DNA from: Nocardia kruczakiae NBRC 101016
Lineage (GTDB): Bacteria; Actinomycetota; Actinomycetes; Mycobacteriales; Mycobacteriaceae
Direction of reading: 5' to 3'
Assembly (NCBI RefSeq): GCF_001612965.1
Contig: NZ_BDBL01000008.1
Coordinates: 1 to 64,000 of the forward strand
Length of the DNA: 64,000 nt
Below the pieces are notes generated by a model, which worked only from the letters and a program-made list of their open reading frames with translations, made no database searches and was not told the DNA's origin. Positions 1-9,712 of this stretch are shown piece after piece. The position numbers and the translations under genes were made by a program. Within the stretch, counting starts at the first letter, position 1; each line of letters begins with the position of its first letter.

Positions 1-531
1 GCCGAGCCGGCCGGCGACCGCGACGATATCGCCGTCGCGCGCCCCCGAGCGCAGCACGGCCCGGCGGCGAGGGTCACCGAATGCGGTCACCGAGATCACC
101 AGCTGCGGACTGCGGACCACATCGCCGCCGGCGATCGGGGCCCCGGCCCGCCGGGCCTCCGCCCACATGCCGTCGGCCAATCCGTCGACGAACGTCACCG
201 GCGTCTCGGCGGGGCAGCCCAGCGACACCACGAAAGCGCTGGGCGTGGCACCCATCGCGACCACGTCGGCGGCATTCTGCGCGATCGCCTTGGCCCCGAT
301 GTCCTCCGGCCGCGACCAGTCCAGCCGGAAATGCCGATCCTGCACGAGCATGTCGGTGCTGACCACGTAACGCCCGGCCGGCGCCGCGACCACCGCCGCA
401 TCGTCCCCGGGTCCCAGCTCGACGCCACCACCGAACGACCGCCCGGCGTTCATCCGTTCGATCAATGCGAATTCGCCCAGGTCGCGCACGGTGCGCGGGC
501 CGCTCTCGGTGATGTCGCTCTCCTTCTCCAC
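1..531 (-). CDS. thiL: Thiamine-monophosphate kinase ThiL, N-terminal part (runs off the window)
   Basis: Phosphorylates thiamine monophosphate to the active cofactor thiamine diphosphate in the cytoplasm. Reading leftwards from a GTG at 531, 177 residues are visible before the window ends. Seen: the GPGDDAAVV metal/ATP motif near residue 38, STDMLVQDRHF in the N-terminal AIRS domain, DVVAMGATP, and GGDVVRSPQLVISVTAFG. These are standard ThiL signatures. An in-frame TGA lies five codons upstream and no other start codon falls between, so the GTG is forced. The gene diverges from the DUF3515 gene. The same neighbours (thiL, DUF3515, ddl, gpsA) occur together in mycobacteria. The C-terminal half lies outside the window. 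Confidence 0.93.
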   Translation of the reverse strand, partial: MEKESDITESGPRTVRDLGEFALIERMNAGRSFGGGVELGPGDDAAVVAAPAGRYVVSTDMLVQDRHFRLDWSRPEDIGAKAIAQNAADVVAMGATPSAFVVSLGCPAETPVTFVDGLADGMWAEARRAGAPIAGGDVVRSPQLVISVTAFGDPRRRAVLRSGARDGDIVAVAGRLG

Positions 532-735
532 ACCCGGTTCAGGTCACCGGGGACACCACAGTCCGACGCTACCCTGTGCCTCGGCGGCGGCACCGGCCCG
601 CTGTGGCCTCCGCTCGGGCGCGGCGCCCGGATGCCGCGGCAGCGCGCCGACGGCCGTTCGATACCCTCGAACACGCATTTCCAGACAATCAGCCGGGCGC
701 GACGCCCGCCCGGCACGAGTGGAGACGAATCCCGG

Positions 736-1437
736 ATGAGTAGCGAGACGGACCGGCCGACAGCGGACACCCCGCAGCCCGACCGACCGGAGTCCGAGCC
801 CGGCCTTCCGGCCGCGGCCGACCCGGAACCCGCTACCGAACGGCACGAGAACTCCGCGCCGGCCGTGGCCGAAACCCCCGAAACCGACGACTCCGGCCCC
901 CAGCTGCATCCGGCGCTGATCGCGACCGCTGTCGCCCTTCCGGTCGCGCTGATCGTCGTCGTCCTCGTCATCGCGGCCATGTCGCGCCAGTCCGCCGGCC
1001 GCGAGCCGTTGGCGCTGGGCTCGGTACCGGCGCCCGCCGCGTCGAGCCAGGATTGCACCACCCTGCTGACCGCGCTGCCGGAGTCACTCGGCGACGACTA
1101 CACCAAATCCGAACTGGCCCAACCTGCTCCGCCCGCGACCGCGGCCTGGCAGCTGTCGGGCGGCGGCGATCCGATCGTGCTGCGCTGCGGATTGGACCGG
1201 CCGCTGGAATTCACCAAGGCCTCCGCGCTGCAGGTGGTCAACGGCGTGAACTGGTTCGAGGTGCGCGATCAGACCAGCGGCGTGACCTCCGGCACCTGGT
1301 ACGCGGTGGACCGCGGCACCTATATCGCTGTGACGATGCCCACCAAGGCGGGACCGTCTCCCCTGCAGGAGATCTCGAACACGATCGGCAAGTCCTTGCC
1401 CGCGAAGCCGCTCGACCCGGGCCCCGTGCCGAACTGA
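736..1437 (+). CDS. DUF3515 family membrane-anchored protein
   Basis: A 233-residue protein of unknown function. About 55 acidic, proline-rich N-terminal residues are followed by one membrane segment (residues about 60-82, rich in Ala/Val/Leu/Ile) and an extracytoplasmic domain (about 95-228). That domain has two cysteines, in SSQDC and LRCGLDRP, that could form a disulphide. The WFEVRD and GTWYAVDRG stretches fit the DUF3515 family. The ATG at 736 is chosen because upstream sequence in this frame is antisense to thiL and reads as low-complexity shadow. Family knowledge: actinobacterial only and conserved next to ddl and thiL; a cell-envelope role is inference from location and neighbours. 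Confidence 0.85.
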   Translation: MSSETDRPTADTPQPDRPESEPGLPAAADPEPATERHENSAPAVAETPETDDSGPQLHPALIATAVALPVALIVVVLVIAAMSRQSAGREPLALGSVPAPAASSQDCTTLLTALPESLGDDYTKSELAQPAPPATAAWQLSGGGDPIVLRCGLDRPLEFTKASALQVVNGVNWFEVRDQTSGVTSGTWYAVDRGTYIAVTMPTKAGPSPLQEISNTIGKSLPAKPLDPGPVPN

Positions 1438-1442
1438 GCCGG

Positions 1443-1742
1443 TCAGGAACGCGGTAACCGCGCCCGTCCGGCGCTCAGGTCGATCTCCGTGTCGCCGGGG
1501 GTTCCGTCGCCCGGGTTCTCCCGGTGCATGAGAACCGTCTGCCGCTCCTCGAATTCGTGCCGCTTACCCGCGTCGAACAACGCGTCGAACTGCTCGAATC
1601 CGATCCCCGCCGCGCTCGGCCCGGCGGATTCGCGCATCCAGGGCAGCGCAGTGCGCCCGGTCATCTTCCGGTAGCCCACCTCGGCGAACGCGACCGCGAT
1701 GATCAGCAGCGCGAGACCGGGCAGCGTCATCGCGAGAATCAC
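1443..1742 (-). CDS. Small membrane protein, DUF6191-like
   Basis: A 99-residue protein with an N-terminal hydrophobic segment (residues about 2-22, starting MILAMTLPGLALLIIAVAF) and then a polar tail. The phrase GFEQFDALFDAGKRHEFEER resembles the DUF6191 family, found in actinobacteria as short single-pass proteins. Its stop is 6 bp from the stop of the convergent DUF3515 gene. It lies 31 bp downstream of ddl on the same strand and could be co-transcribed with it. No function is known; cytoplasmic orientation of the tail is a guess. Confidence 0.7.
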   Translation of the reverse strand: MILAMTLPGLALLIIAVAFAEVGYRKMTGRTALPWMRESAGPSAAGIGFEQFDALFDAGKRHEFEERQTVLMHRENPGDGTPGDTEIDLSAGRARLPRS

Positions 1743-1773
1743 CCCACCCAGATTACGCGCGCCGCACCGCCAC

Positions 1774-2892
1774 TCAGCGCAGTCCGGTGCCCCGGGTCAG
1801 CGCCGTCTCGATCAGGGTGGTGATCAGGGTGCGATTGTCGATTCCGGTGGCATCCCACATGCGCGGATACATGGAGATGGAGGTGAAGCCGGGCAAGGTG
1901 TTGATCTCGTTGATCACCGGTCCGGAGTCGGTGACGAAGAAGTCGACTCGCGCCAGCCCCTGGCAGTCCAGCGCCCGGAACGCCCGCACCGAGAGTTCCC
2001 GGATCTGTTGCGAGATATCGTCGTTCAGCTTGGCCGGGATATCGAACTCGCACACGTCGTCGAGGTATTTGGTGTCGAAATCGTAGAATTGCGGGGCGCC
2101 GGAGGCGGTTTCGCTCTCGGCGATGTCGCCGTCGGGCATGCGGATCTCGGCGATCACGCTGGCCTCGACCCGGCCGTCCGGGAATTCCAGTACGCCGCAC
2201 TCGACTTCGCGGCCGACGATGGCGGCTTCCACGATCACCTTCGGATCGTGCAGACGGGCCGCGGCGATCGCCGAATCGAGATCGATCCAGTCCTCGACCT
2301 TGGTGATGCCGATCGAGGAACCCCCGCGCGCGGGTTTGACGAACACCGGCAGGCCGAGCCGGTCGCGGTCGGCCTCGCTCACCGAATCGGTGCCGGGGCG
2401 CAGCACCACCTGCGTGCCGACCGGAAGTCCTTCCGCGGCAAGAAGTTTCTTGGTGAACTCCTTGTCCATGCCGGTGGCGCTGGCCAGCACGCCGGGGCCG
2501 ACGTAGGGCACCCCCGCCAGCTCCAGCAGCCCCTGCAGGGTGCCGTCCTCACCCCACGGCCCGTGCAGCACCGGAAACACCACGTCGACCACGCCGAGCA
2601 CCGCTTCGGCGCCGTCGAGCGCGACCAGGGCGCCCGAGCGGCTCGGATCGGCGGCCAGGGTCAGCACGGTGCCGGCCGAGTCGACCGTGGGCAGCGCGCG
2701 CTCGCGAATGGCGAGTGCGCGCGCGTCGGCGCCGCTGAGCACCCAGGCGCCCTCGCGGGTGATGCCGATGGGCACCGCCTCGTAGCGTTCGGGATCCAGG
2801 TTGGTCAGCACCATGCCGGCCGAAACGCACGACACCGCGTGCTCGTTGCTGCGGCCACCGAACACCACCGCAACCCTGATCCGGTTTGTCAT
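1774..2892 (-). CDS. ddl: D-alanine--D-alanine ligase
   Basis: Joins two D-alanines in an ATP-dependent reaction to supply the D-Ala-D-Ala end of the peptidoglycan precursor; cytoplasmic. At 372 residues it has the usual size for the long actinobacterial Ddl. Motifs in order: FGGRSNEH near residue 11 (the Glu/His that hold the first D-Ala), [14 protein letters not shown] at the lid, the ATP-grasp stretch [13 protein letters not shown], and the C-terminal [15 protein letters not shown] that binds Mg-ATP and the second D-Ala. Start ATG at 2892. gpsA is 34 bp upstream and co-directional, so the two probably form one transcript, as in mycobacteria. Confidence 0.97.
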   Translation of the reverse strand: MTNRIRVAVVFGGRSNEHAVSCVSAGMVLTNLDPERYEAVPIGITREGAWVLSGADARALAIRERALPTVDSAGTVLTLAADPSRSGALVALDGAEAVLGVVDVVFPVLHGPWGEDGTLQGLLELAGVPYVGPGVLASATGMDKEFTKKLLAAEGLPVGTQVVLRPGTDSVSEADRDRLGLPVFVKPARGGSSIGITKVEDWIDLDSAIAAARLHDPKVIVEAAIVGREVECGVLEFPDGRVEASVIAEIRMPDGDIAESETASGAPQFYDFDTKYLDDVCEFDIPAKLNDDISQQIRELSVRAFRALDCQGLARVDFFVTDSGPVINEINTLPGFTSISMYPRMWDATGIDNRTLITTLIETALTRGTGLR

Positions 2893-2926
2893 AGTCCGAA
2901 CCGTACCCCGGCCGGACCGAAATCAT

Positions 2927-3922
2927 TCATTCCGGTTTGATCCGCCGACCGAGTAATTGCCCGACGGCATCGGACACCGAGAGCCCCTCGTGACAGACCC
3001 GGTGCACCGCGGTGGTCAGTGGCATCTCCACATGGTGGGTCTCGGCCAGCGCCCGGATCGAGGTACACGACTTCACACCCTCCGCGACCTGCCCGTGTGT
3101 CGCGTCCTGAGCGGCGCGCATCGAACCGCCGGCGCCCAGCACATGACCGAAGGACCGGTTGCGCGACAGCGGCGAGGTACAGGTTGCCACCAGATCGCCC
3201 ACCCCGGCCAGACCGGCCAGCGTGACCGGATTCGCACCCAGCGCCACCCCGAGCCGGATGATCTCGGCGAGCCCGCGGGTGATCAGACTGGCGACGGAGT
3301 TGTCACCCAGTCCCATACCCGCGGCGATCCCGCACGCCAGCGCGATCACGTTCTTGCACGCGCCGCCGATCTCGCAGCCGATCACATCGGTATTGGTGTA
3401 GGGCCGGAAATAGCCGGTGGCGCAGGAATGCTGTACGGCCTCCGCACGCGCGGCGTCGGAGCAGGCGACCACCGAGGCGGCCGGCTGTTCGGCGGCGATC
3501 TCGCGGGCCAGGTTCGGGCCCGACAGCACCGCGATGCGCCCGGAATCCGCGCCGGTCACCTCAGCGATGACCTCGCTCATCCGCATGAGTGTCCCGGTCT
3601 CGATGCCCTTGGCCAGACTCAGCAGCGTCGCATCGGAGCGGACGGCCGCGCGCCAGTGCGCCAGATTGGGACGCAAGGACTGCGACGGAACCGCCAGCAC
3701 GACGATGTCGGCGTCGTCGAGGGCCACCCGGTAGTCATCGGTCGCCGCGATCCCGTCGAGCCACACATCGGGCAGATAGGCGGGATTGCGATGTTCGGTC
3801 GCCACGGCCTTCGCGATCTCGGGCCGCCGCGCCCACATCGTGACCTCGGTACCCGCGTCGTTGAGCACTTTCGCGAATGCGGTACCCCAGGATCCCGCAC
3901 CCATCACTGCCGCCCTCGTCAT
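2927..3922 (-). CDS. gpsA: NAD(P)-dependent glycerol-3-phosphate dehydrogenase
   Basis: Reduces dihydroxyacetone phosphate to sn-glycerol-3-phosphate for phospholipid synthesis. A 331-residue protein with the N-terminal nucleotide-binding motif [17 protein letters not shown] (residues about 8-24), [12 protein letters not shown], and the catalytic lysine in [15 protein letters not shown]. The C-terminal helical domain continues to RRIKPE. The start is the ATG at 3922, because the Rossmann motif begins seven residues later; the longer open frame upstream is not conserved-looking. It diverges from fbiD across 137 bp that must hold both promoters, and leads into ddl. Confidence 0.96.
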   Translation of the reverse strand: MTRAAVMGAGSWGTAFAKVLNDAGTEVTMWARRPEIAKAVATEHRNPAYLPDVWLDGIAATDDYRVALDDADIVVLAVPSQSLRPNLAHWRAAVRSDATLLSLAKGIETGTLMRMSEVIAEVTGADSGRIAVLSGPNLAREIAAEQPAASVVACSDAARAEAVQHSCATGYFRPYTNTDVIGCEIGGACKNVIALACGIAAGMGLGDNSVASLITRGLAEIIRLGVALGANPVTLAGLAGVGDLVATCTSPLSRNRSFGHVLGAGGSMRAAQDATHGQVAEGVKSCTSIRALAETHHVEMPLTTAVHRVCHEGLSVSDAVGQLLGRRIKPE

Positions 3923-4059
3923 CGTTTCAATATGCCACTCGCCGCGACGCGAGTACCCGGTACTCGGGGGTTCGCGTGTTCGATCGGTCACCGCCGCCGG
4001 GCTGTGGGCCCGACAATGCTTCGCGGCGGCGGGCACCCGGAACGTGCGACCATGAACGC

Positions 4060-4848
4060 ATGCGTCCGGATGCCGTCCACGCCGTGATCGCGGTCAAGCA
4101 CCTCGACCGAGCCAAGAGCCGACTCGCCGACCGATTGCCGGCGGGTGAACGCTCGCGGCTGGTGCTGGCCATGCTGTCGGATACGGTCGCCGCGACCCTG
4201 GCCGCGGGGCTCGGCTCGGTCACGGTGGTGACACCCGATCAGCGCGTCGCGACCGTCGTGCGCGAACTCGGTGCGGCGGTGCATCCGGACCCGTCCACGG
4301 CCGCTCTGGCCGCTCCGGCCGATACCGCCCAGCCCGACTCGGACAGCGACGGCCTGAACACCGCGCTGGCATCGGCCGCCGAGGCTGTGCGCGAGCGTCA
4401 CGGCGCCGTCGATCTGCTTGCGTTGCAAGCAGATCTGCCGGCCGTGCATGCCGACGAGCTGCGGACGATGCTCGCCGCCGCCCCCGCCACCGGCCGCTCC
4501 GTGATCGTCGACCACACCGGCCGGGGCACCGCGGCGCTGCTGGTCCGCGCGGCCGGCCACACCCACGCGGCGGATTCGCTCGCCCCGTCGGCGGCGGGCG
4601 ATGCCGCCGCCCTGCTGCCCCGCTTCGGGGCGGATTCCGCGCGCCGCCACCGGGAATCCGGTGCGGTGGAACTGGGCGGGCACTGGCCCGGTCTGCGACT
4701 CGACGTCGACACCGCCGAGGATCTCGACCGTGCGCTGTCGCTCGGGGTCGGCACGGCCACCGCCGCGCTGTTGCGCGACATCGGCTGGCCGGTAGGTGTT
4801 CACGAGAACCTCATTCGGAGGTGTGCCGCACCGTCACATGTGTGCTAG
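4060..4848 (+). CDS. fbiD: Phosphoenolpyruvate guanylyltransferase FbiD/CofC (F420 biosynthesis)
   Basis: Activates phosphoenolpyruvate (2-phospholactate in archaea) with GTP in the first committed step of coenzyme F420 synthesis. A 262-residue protein with an N-terminal [15 protein letters not shown], the nucleotidyltransferase signature of the family. Further on are [29 protein letters not shown] (metal-binding Asp) and a C-terminal [16 protein letters not shown]. The ATG at 4060 is in frame; the ATG 8 bp upstream is not. The 71 bp before ppk1 would allow co-transcription. Two predicted F420/flavin split-barrel proteins elsewhere in the window fit an F420-producing host. Confidence 0.93.
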   Translation: MRPDAVHAVIAVKHLDRAKSRLADRLPAGERSRLVLAMLSDTVAATLAAGLGSVTVVTPDQRVATVVRELGAAVHPDPSTAALAAPADTAQPDSDSDGLNTALASAAEAVRERHGAVDLLALQADLPAVHADELRTMLAAAPATGRSVIVDHTGRGTAALLVRAAGHTHAADSLAPSAAGDAAALLPRFGADSARRHRESGAVELGGHWPGLRLDVDTAEDLDRALSLGVGTATAALLRDIGWPVGVHENLIRRCAAPSHVC

Positions 4849-4925
4849 ATGATCGCCAGGCCTCTATGCGAGGCCGCACCACGGTGGTGTCGAGCGCGAC
4901 ACCACCCGAGCCGTAAGGAATGATC

Positions 4926-7136
4926 GTGAGCGTGAGCGAAACGGAGACCGTCCCGCAACAGCCCCGGCTACCGGCGGCCCCGCCGGCGGCCACGCCACCG
5001 CCCACCACCGCCGCCGCGGCGCAGTTGCCCGCCGATCGCTACCTCAATCGAGAACTGAGCTGGCTGGATTTCAACGCCCGCGTGCTGGCCCTGGCCGAGG
5101 ACCCTTCGGAACCGCTGCTGGAACGTGCCAAATTCCTCGCCATCTTCTCCTCGAATCTCGACGAGTTCTACATGGTGCGGGTGGCCGGCCTCAAACGCCG
5201 CGCCGAGGCCGGGCTCTCGGTCCGCTCCGCCGACGGCCTGTCGCCCAGCGAACAGCTCACCCTCATCGCCGAGCGCACCCAGGAACTGGCCGGGCGGCAT
5301 GCCCGGGTTTTTCTCGACCAGGTACGCCCGGCTCTGACCGCCGACGGTATCGACATCATCGGCTGGGCCGATCTGGACGACGACGAGCGCCGACGGCTGT
5401 CGGGGTATTTCCTCGACCAGGTCTTCCCGGTGCTGACCCCGCTCGCGGTCGATCCCGCCCACCCTTTCCCCTATATTAGCGGCCTGAGCCTGAATCTGGC
5501 TGTCACGGTGAAGGATTCCGAGACCGGCGGTGAGCATTTCGCGCGGGTCAAGGTGCCCGACAATGTCGATCGCTTCGTCCGGGTGCGCCGCACCCGGGCC
5601 GAAACTTCCGGCGGGCGGCGCGATTCCGACATCGCGGCGCCGCCCCGGCTGGCCGCCTTCCTGCCGATGGAAGATCTGATCGCCGCCCACCTCGATCAGC
5701 TCTTCCCGGGAATGGAAGTGGTGGAACACCATTCGTTCCGCATCACCCGCAACGCCGACTTCGAGGTCGACGAGGACCGCGACGAGGATCTGCTGCAGGC
5801 GCTCGAACGCGAACTGGCCCGCCGCCGCTTCGGATCGCCGGTGCGCCTGGAAGTTTCCGACGATATGACCGAGCACATGCTCGAGCTGCTGCTGCGCGAA
5901 CTCGACGTCGATCCGGGCGACGTCATCCAGGTGCCGGGCCTGCTCGACCTGTCGTGCCTGTGGCAGGTCTACGGCATCGACCGGCCGCTGCTCAAGGATG
6001 CGCCCTACGTTCCGGCCACCCCGCCCGCATTCGGTGAAAGAGAAACGCCGCGAAATGTTTTCGCCGCCCTGCGGGAGGGCGATGTGCTGGTGCACCACCC
6101 CTACGATTCGTTCTCCACCAGCGTGCAACGGTTCATCGAGCAGGCCGCGGCCGATCCGCAGGTGCTGGCCATCAAACAGACCCTCTACCGCACCTCGGGC
6201 GACTCTCCCATCGTCAACGCGCTCATCGATGCCGCCGAGGCCGGTAAGCAGGTCGTCGCGCTGGTCGAGATCAAAGCCCGCTTCGACGAACAGGCCAACA
6301 TCAAATGGGCACGCGCACTGGAACAGGCGGGCGTGCACGTGGTCTACGGCCTCATCGGCCTCAAGACGCACTGCAAGACCTGTCTGGTGGTGCGCCGCGA
6401 AGGGGCCACCATCCGCCGCTACTGCCATATCGGGACCGGGAACTACAACCCGAAGACCGCGCGGCTCTACGAGGACGTCGGACTGCTCACCGCCGCACCG
6501 GAAATCGGCGCCGACCTCACCGACCTGTTCAACTCGCTGACCGGCTATTCGCGAAAGGCCAACTACCGCAATCTCCTGGTCGCGCCGAGCAGTGTGCGTT
6601 CGGGCATCGTGGAGCGGATCCGGCGCGAGACCGAACTGGCCGGCCAGGGCGTGCCGGCTCGTATTCGCCTCAAGGCCAACGCGATCGTCGACGAGCAGAT
6701 CATCGACGCGCTCTACCGCGCGTCCCAGGCCGGGGTTCCGGTGCAGATCGTCGTGCGCGGCATCTGCGGGCTACGGCCGGGTGTGCCCGGGATGAGCGAC
6801 AACATCGAGGTGCGCTCGATTCTCGGCCGGTTCCTGGAACATTCGCGCATCATGCATTTCCAGGCCCAGGACGAATACTGGATCGGCAGCGCCGACATGA
6901 TGCACCGCAATCTCGACCGGCGCGTGGAGGTCATGGCACAGGTGAAGGACCCGAAGCTGCGCGAGCGGTTGGCGGTGGTGTTCGATTCCGCACTCGATCC
7001 CGCGACCCGATGCTGGGTGCTGCAGCCCGACGGCAGCTGGGCGGCCCAGCCGAGCCCCGACGCCGAAGGCCGCGGCGTGCAGGTGCGTGACCATCAGGAT
7101 TTCCTCATGCGACTGCGGAGGCCGGACCAGCAGTGA
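4926..7136 (+). CDS. ppk1: Polyphosphate kinase 1
   Basis: Makes inorganic polyphosphate reversibly from ATP. About 736 residues, slightly longer than average because of a Pro/Ala-rich N-terminal tail (residues about 8-35). Motifs: [19 protein letters not shown] at the N domain, [18 protein letters not shown], the two phospholipase-D-like catalytic domains with [16 protein letters not shown] (the phosphohistidine region) and [18 protein letters not shown], and [15 protein letters not shown] near the end. AAGGA at 4915-4919 is spaced correctly for the GTG at 4926; an ATG at 4920 abuts it and adds two residues. The stop overlaps the next gene (GTGA), so ppk1 and mutT1 are translationally coupled, as in mycobacteria. 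Confidence 0.97.
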   Translation: MSVSETETVPQQPRLPAAPPAATPPPTTAAAAQLPADRYLNRELSWLDFNARVLALAEDPSEPLLERAKFLAIFSSNLDEFYMVRVAGLKRRAEAGLSVRSADGLSPSEQLTLIAERTQELAGRHARVFLDQVRPALTADGIDIIGWADLDDDERRRLSGYFLDQVFPVLTPLAVDPAHPFPYISGLSLNLAVTVKDSETGGEHFARVKVPDNVDRFVRVRRTRAETSGGRRDSDIAAPPRLAAFLPMEDLIAAHLDQLFPGMEVVEHHSFRITRNADFEVDEDRDEDLLQALERELARRRFGSPVRLEVSDDMTEHMLELLLRELDVDPGDVIQVPGLLDLSCLWQVYGIDRPLLKDAPYVPATPPAFGERETPRNVFAALREGDVLVHHPYDSFSTSVQRFIEQAAADPQVLAIKQTLYRTSGDSPIVNALIDAAEAGKQVVALVEIKARFDEQANIKWARALEQAGVHVVYGLIGLKTHCKTCLVVRREGATIRRYCHIGTGNYNPKTARLYEDVGLLTAAPEIGADLTDLFNSLTGYSRKANYRNLLVAPSSVRSGIVERIRRETELAGQGVPARIRLKANAIVDEQIIDALYRASQAGVPVQIVVRGICGLRPGVPGMSDNIEVRSILGRFLEHSRIMHFQAQDEYWIGSADMMHRNLDRRVEVMAQVKDPKLRERLAVVFDSALDPATRCWVLQPDGSWAAQPSPDAEGRGVQVRDHQDFLMRLRRPDQQ

Positions 7137-8182
7137 AATCCTCGGCGACACGAGATTTCGATCGGTCCCCGGACGACGGCGACACCGCCCTCGATCGCCT
7201 CGGCGACACCGGCGGGTCGATGAGCGACGGCAAGGTGGATGCGGATGAGAGCAGCACAGGCGACACCATCTCGGATCCGCGGGTGACCGCCAACATCATC
7301 GCCGCCGGCGCGGTGGTGTGGCGGCGGCCCCGCGACGGCGGCCCGGTCGAGGTGGCCCTCGTACACCGGCCCAAATACGACGATTGGTCGCTGCCCAAAG
7401 GAAAGCTCGACCCCGGCGAAACCGCAATGGTCGCGGCCGTGCGCGAAGTGGCCGAAGAAACCGGCCTGAACTGCCGTCTGGGACGCTATCTCGGTCGGGT
7501 CACATATCCGGTACCCGGGCATCGCAAACTCAAACGAGTGGACTATTGGGCAGCCACTCCCGTCGACGGCGAGTTCGTCACCAATTCCGAAGTCGACCAG
7601 CTGCGCTGGCATCGGGTGGACCGGGTGATGGATCAACTGTCCTACCCGATGGATCGCCGAATCATCCGCAATTTCCTGCGCCTGCCGCCGGATACCGCGA
7701 CCCTGGTGCTGGTGCGGCATGCGAAAGCGGGCCGCCGCGACCGATTCAGCGGTCCCGACGACGAGCGGCCGCTGGAAAAGGCCGGTCGCGCACAGGTTCA
7801 GGTGCTGACGCCGAATCTGCTCGCCTTCGGTCCGGGAGCGATCTATTCGGCGCCTCCGCTGCGGTGTGTGCAGACCGTCGCGCCGGTCGCCGACGCCCTC
7901 GGCCTCGACATCGCCCGCGAGCCGCTGCTGTCGGAAAGCGGTTATGCCGCAGCACCGCAGGCCGGTGTGGACCGGCTGCGGGAACTGGTCTCCCCCGGCG
8001 TCGTTCCGCTCGTCTGCAGTCAGGGCAAGGTCATTCCGGATCTGCTGCAACGCTGGGCCGACGACGACGGTCTCACCCTGCCGCCGGCGCGGAACCGCAA
8101 GGGCAGCGTGTGGGTGCTGTCGGTCGCCGACGGACGGCTGGTCGCCGCCGATCACCTCGATCGGTCCCTGCGTACCCACTGA
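7133..8182 (+). CDS. mutT1: MutT1-type NUDIX hydrolase with histidine-phosphatase domain
   Basis: Sanitises oxidised nucleotides such as 8-oxo-GTP/8-oxo-dGTP. It contains an N-terminal NUDIX domain with box [20 protein letters not shown] and a C-terminal histidine-phosphatase domain beginning [12 protein letters not shown] and ending near [12 protein letters not shown] and RKGSVWVLS, the same two-domain layout as mycobacterial MutT1. The GTG at 7133 overlaps the ppk1 stop and gives 349 residues; an ATG at 7220 gives 320, close to the mycobacterial length. The intervening 29 codons have the high GC at third positions of coding DNA, so the longer form is preferred. The final codons are duplicated in the 3' region (see the repeat at 8168). 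Confidence 0.93.
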   Translation: MKSSATRDFDRSPDDGDTALDRLGDTGGSMSDGKVDADESSTGDTISDPRVTANIIAAGAVVWRRPRDGGPVEVALVHRPKYDDWSLPKGKLDPGETAMVAAVREVAEETGLNCRLGRYLGRVTYPVPGHRKLKRVDYWAATPVDGEFVTNSEVDQLRWHRVDRVMDQLSYPMDRRIIRNFLRLPPDTATLVLVRHAKAGRRDRFSGPDDERPLEKAGRAQVQVLTPNLLAFGPGAIYSAPPLRCVQTVAPVADALGLDIAREPLLSESGYAAAPQAGVDRLRELVSPGVVPLVCSQGKVIPDLLQRWADDDGLTLPPARNRKGSVWVLSVADGRLVAADHLDRSLRTH

Positions 8183-8202
8183 AATCTGCGTACCCACTGA
8201 AA
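8168..8202 (+). repeat. Tandem 17-bp duplication across the mutT1 stop codon
   Basis: CTGCGTACCCACTGAAA occurs at 8168-8184 and again at 8186-8202. The first copy contains the last codons and TGA of mutT1; the second is untranslated and reproduces the stop. It looks like a simple slippage or duplication event just before the terminator hairpin. Confidence 0.85.
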
Positions 8203-8205
8203 CGC

Positions 8206-8237
8206 AATGACCCCGGACCGAAAGGACCGGGGTCATT
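8206..8237. terminator. Hairpin terminator between convergent mutT1 and hupB
   Basis: AATGACCCCGG pairs with CCGGGGTCATT (11 bp) around a short A-rich loop, followed by TGTCGTC on the plus strand. It sits in the 72-bp gap between the two converging stops and can serve both transcripts. Confidence 0.85.
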
Positions 8238-8254
8238 GTCGTCGCGTCACTCGC

Positions 8255-8911
8255 CTATCGCCGCGTGGTGCGCTTGGTCGCCGTGCGCTTGGCAGCGGTC
8301 TTCTTGGCCGGAGCCTTCTTGGCCGCGGTCTTGGCCGCGGTCGTCTTCTTGGCCGCGGTCTTCTTGGCTGTCGCCTTGGTGGCCGTGGTCTTCTTGGCCG
8401 CGGTCGTCTTCTTGGCCGCGGTCGTCTTCTTCGCCGCGGTCACCTTCTTCGCGGGCGCCTTCGTGGCTGCCTTCTTGGCGGTCGTCTTCTTCGCCGGAGC
8501 CGCCTTCTTGGCCGTGGTCTTCTTCGCGGCGGTCTTCTTGGCCGTGGTCTTCTTGGCGGCGGCCTTCTTCGCCGCACCCGACACCGGCGCTGCCACACCG
8601 CGTTTCACGGCCGGACCGGCCGCCGCGATCTTCTGCTTGCCCGAGATGATCGCCTTGAACTGCGCACCCGGGCGGAACGCGGGCACCGAAGTGGGCTTCA
8701 CCTTCACCGTCTCGCCGGTGCGGGGATTACGCGCCACCCGTGCCGCCCGCTTGCGCTGTTCGAATACACCGAATCCGGTGATTGTGACGCTCTGACCCTT
8801 GTTCACCGCACGCACGATCGTGTCGACAATGTGCTCGACTGCCGCAGTGGCCGTGCGCCTGTCAGTACCCAACTTCTCGGTCAGAACATCGATCAGTTCC
8901 GCCTTGTTCAT
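8255..8911 (-). CDS. hupB: HU-type nucleoid protein HupB with Lys/Ala-rich tail
   Basis: A histone-like DNA-binding protein that compacts the chromosome. Residues 1-90 are a canonical HU fold ([15 protein letters not shown] at the start, [18 protein letters not shown] at the DNA-binding arm, [11 protein letters not shown] at the end). Residues about 105-218 are a low-complexity tail of AAKK, TAKK and PAKK repeats, typical of actinobacterial HupB and like histone H1. At DNA level the tail is a run of near-identical 15-bp units (about 8280-8580), a likely place for repeat-number variation between strains. It is preceded on the same strand by leuD, with 156 bp between. Confidence 0.96.
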   Translation of the reverse strand: MNKAELIDVLTEKLGTDRRTATAAVEHIVDTIVRAVNKGQSVTITGFGVFEQRKRAARVARNPRTGETVKVKPTSVPAFRPGAQFKAIISGKQKIAAAGPAVKRGVAAPVSGAAKKAAAKKTTAKKTAAKKTTAKKAAPAKKTTAKKAATKAPAKKVTAAKKTTAAKKTTAAKKTTATKATAKKTAAKKTTAAKTAAKKAPAKKTAAKRTATKRTTRR

Positions 8912-8987
8912 TGAATCCTCCGCAGACTAATGGCCCGTCGTCGGACCGACTAGGTACCACGGTAAACCCTGAATGGGCAAGAGTCTA

Positions 8988-9020
8988 TGTGCCACGCCAA
9001 ATTTCATGTGGCGTGGCACA
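8988..9020. terminator. Strong dyad between leuD and hupB
   Basis: TGTGCCACGCC and GGCGTGGCACA form a perfect 11-bp inverted repeat around an AT-rich 11-nt loop. It lies 47 bp downstream of the leuD stop and about 77 bp upstream of the hupB start. No U-run follows, so it may be an actinobacterial-type terminator for leuCD or an operator for hupB. Confidence 0.6.
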
Positions 9021-9067
9021 CGCGCAGCAACCTCGATTGGTTGCTCTCAGCTAACACTCGAGACTGT

Positions 9068-9676
9068 TCAGTCCCCGGAAATAGCCGCTGGAATGGTGGT
9101 CGGTTTCCAAGACGGCCTTGCCTTTTCGAACTGCTCGATGGCCTCTTCCTGCCGAAGTGTGAGTCCGATGTCGTCCAGACCTTCCAGCAGCCGCCACCGG
9201 GTGTAGTCGTCAATATCGAAGGGCAACACGATGGTTCCAGCGGCCACAGTGCGCGCCTCGAGATCGACGATCAATTCCAGGCCCGGATGTTCTTCGATCA
9301 ACTTCCAGAGCAATTCGACATCATGTTGTGACATCTGCGCGGCCACCAAGCCGCCCTTACCCGCGTTGCCCCGGAAGATGTCGGCGAAGCGGGAAGAGAT
9401 CACCACCCGGAAGCCATAGTCCATCAATGCCCAAACCGCATGCTCTCGCGACGATCCCGTACCGAAATCCGGACCCGCGACCAACACACTTCCCCGGTCG
9501 AACGGGCTGGTGTTGAGAATGAAGCCCGGATCCGAACGCCAGGCGGCGAACAGACCGTCCTCGAATCCCGTTCGAGTCACCCGTTTCAGATAGACCGCCG
9601 GGATGATCTGGTCGGTATCGACATTCGACCGGCGCAACGGCACGCCGATCCCCTTGTGCACCTTGAACGGTTCCAT
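9068..9676 (-). CDS. leuD: 3-isopropylmalate dehydratase small subunit
   Basis: Small (swivel-domain) subunit of isopropylmalate isomerase; with LeuC it interconverts 2- and 3-isopropylmalate in leucine synthesis. At 202 residues it has the normal length. Seen: [20 protein letters not shown] near the N-terminus, [17 protein letters not shown] (the substrate-binding GxGSSREH loop), and [20 protein letters not shown]. It starts 36 bp after leuC on the same strand and is plainly co-transcribed with it. Confidence 0.97.
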   Translation of the reverse strand: MEPFKVHKGIGVPLRRSNVDTDQIIPAVYLKRVTRTGFEDGLFAAWRSDPGFILNTSPFDRGSVLVAGPDFGTGSSREHAVWALMDYGFRVVISSRFADIFRGNAGKGGLVAAQMSQHDVELLWKLIEEHPGLELIVDLEARTVAAGTIVLPFDIDDYTRWRLLEGLDDIGLTLRQEEAIEQFEKARPSWKPTTIPAAISGD

Positions 9677-9712
9677 AGTTGCTCCTGTAGTCCTGAGGTG
9701 AATTCCGGCCGA

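Noticed and set aside
331..735. Upstream extension of the DUF3515 frame
   Set aside because: Antisense to thiL in its first part and without family features; the ATG at 736 precedes the normal protein.
8280..8580. Tandem repeat considered as CRISPR-like
   Set aside because: The repeats encode the AAKK tail of HupB with no spacers; they are coding.
8265..8795. A Val/Ala-rich plus-strand ORF resembling a membrane protein
   Set aside because: It is the reverse complement of the Lys/Ala repeat of HupB, not a gene.
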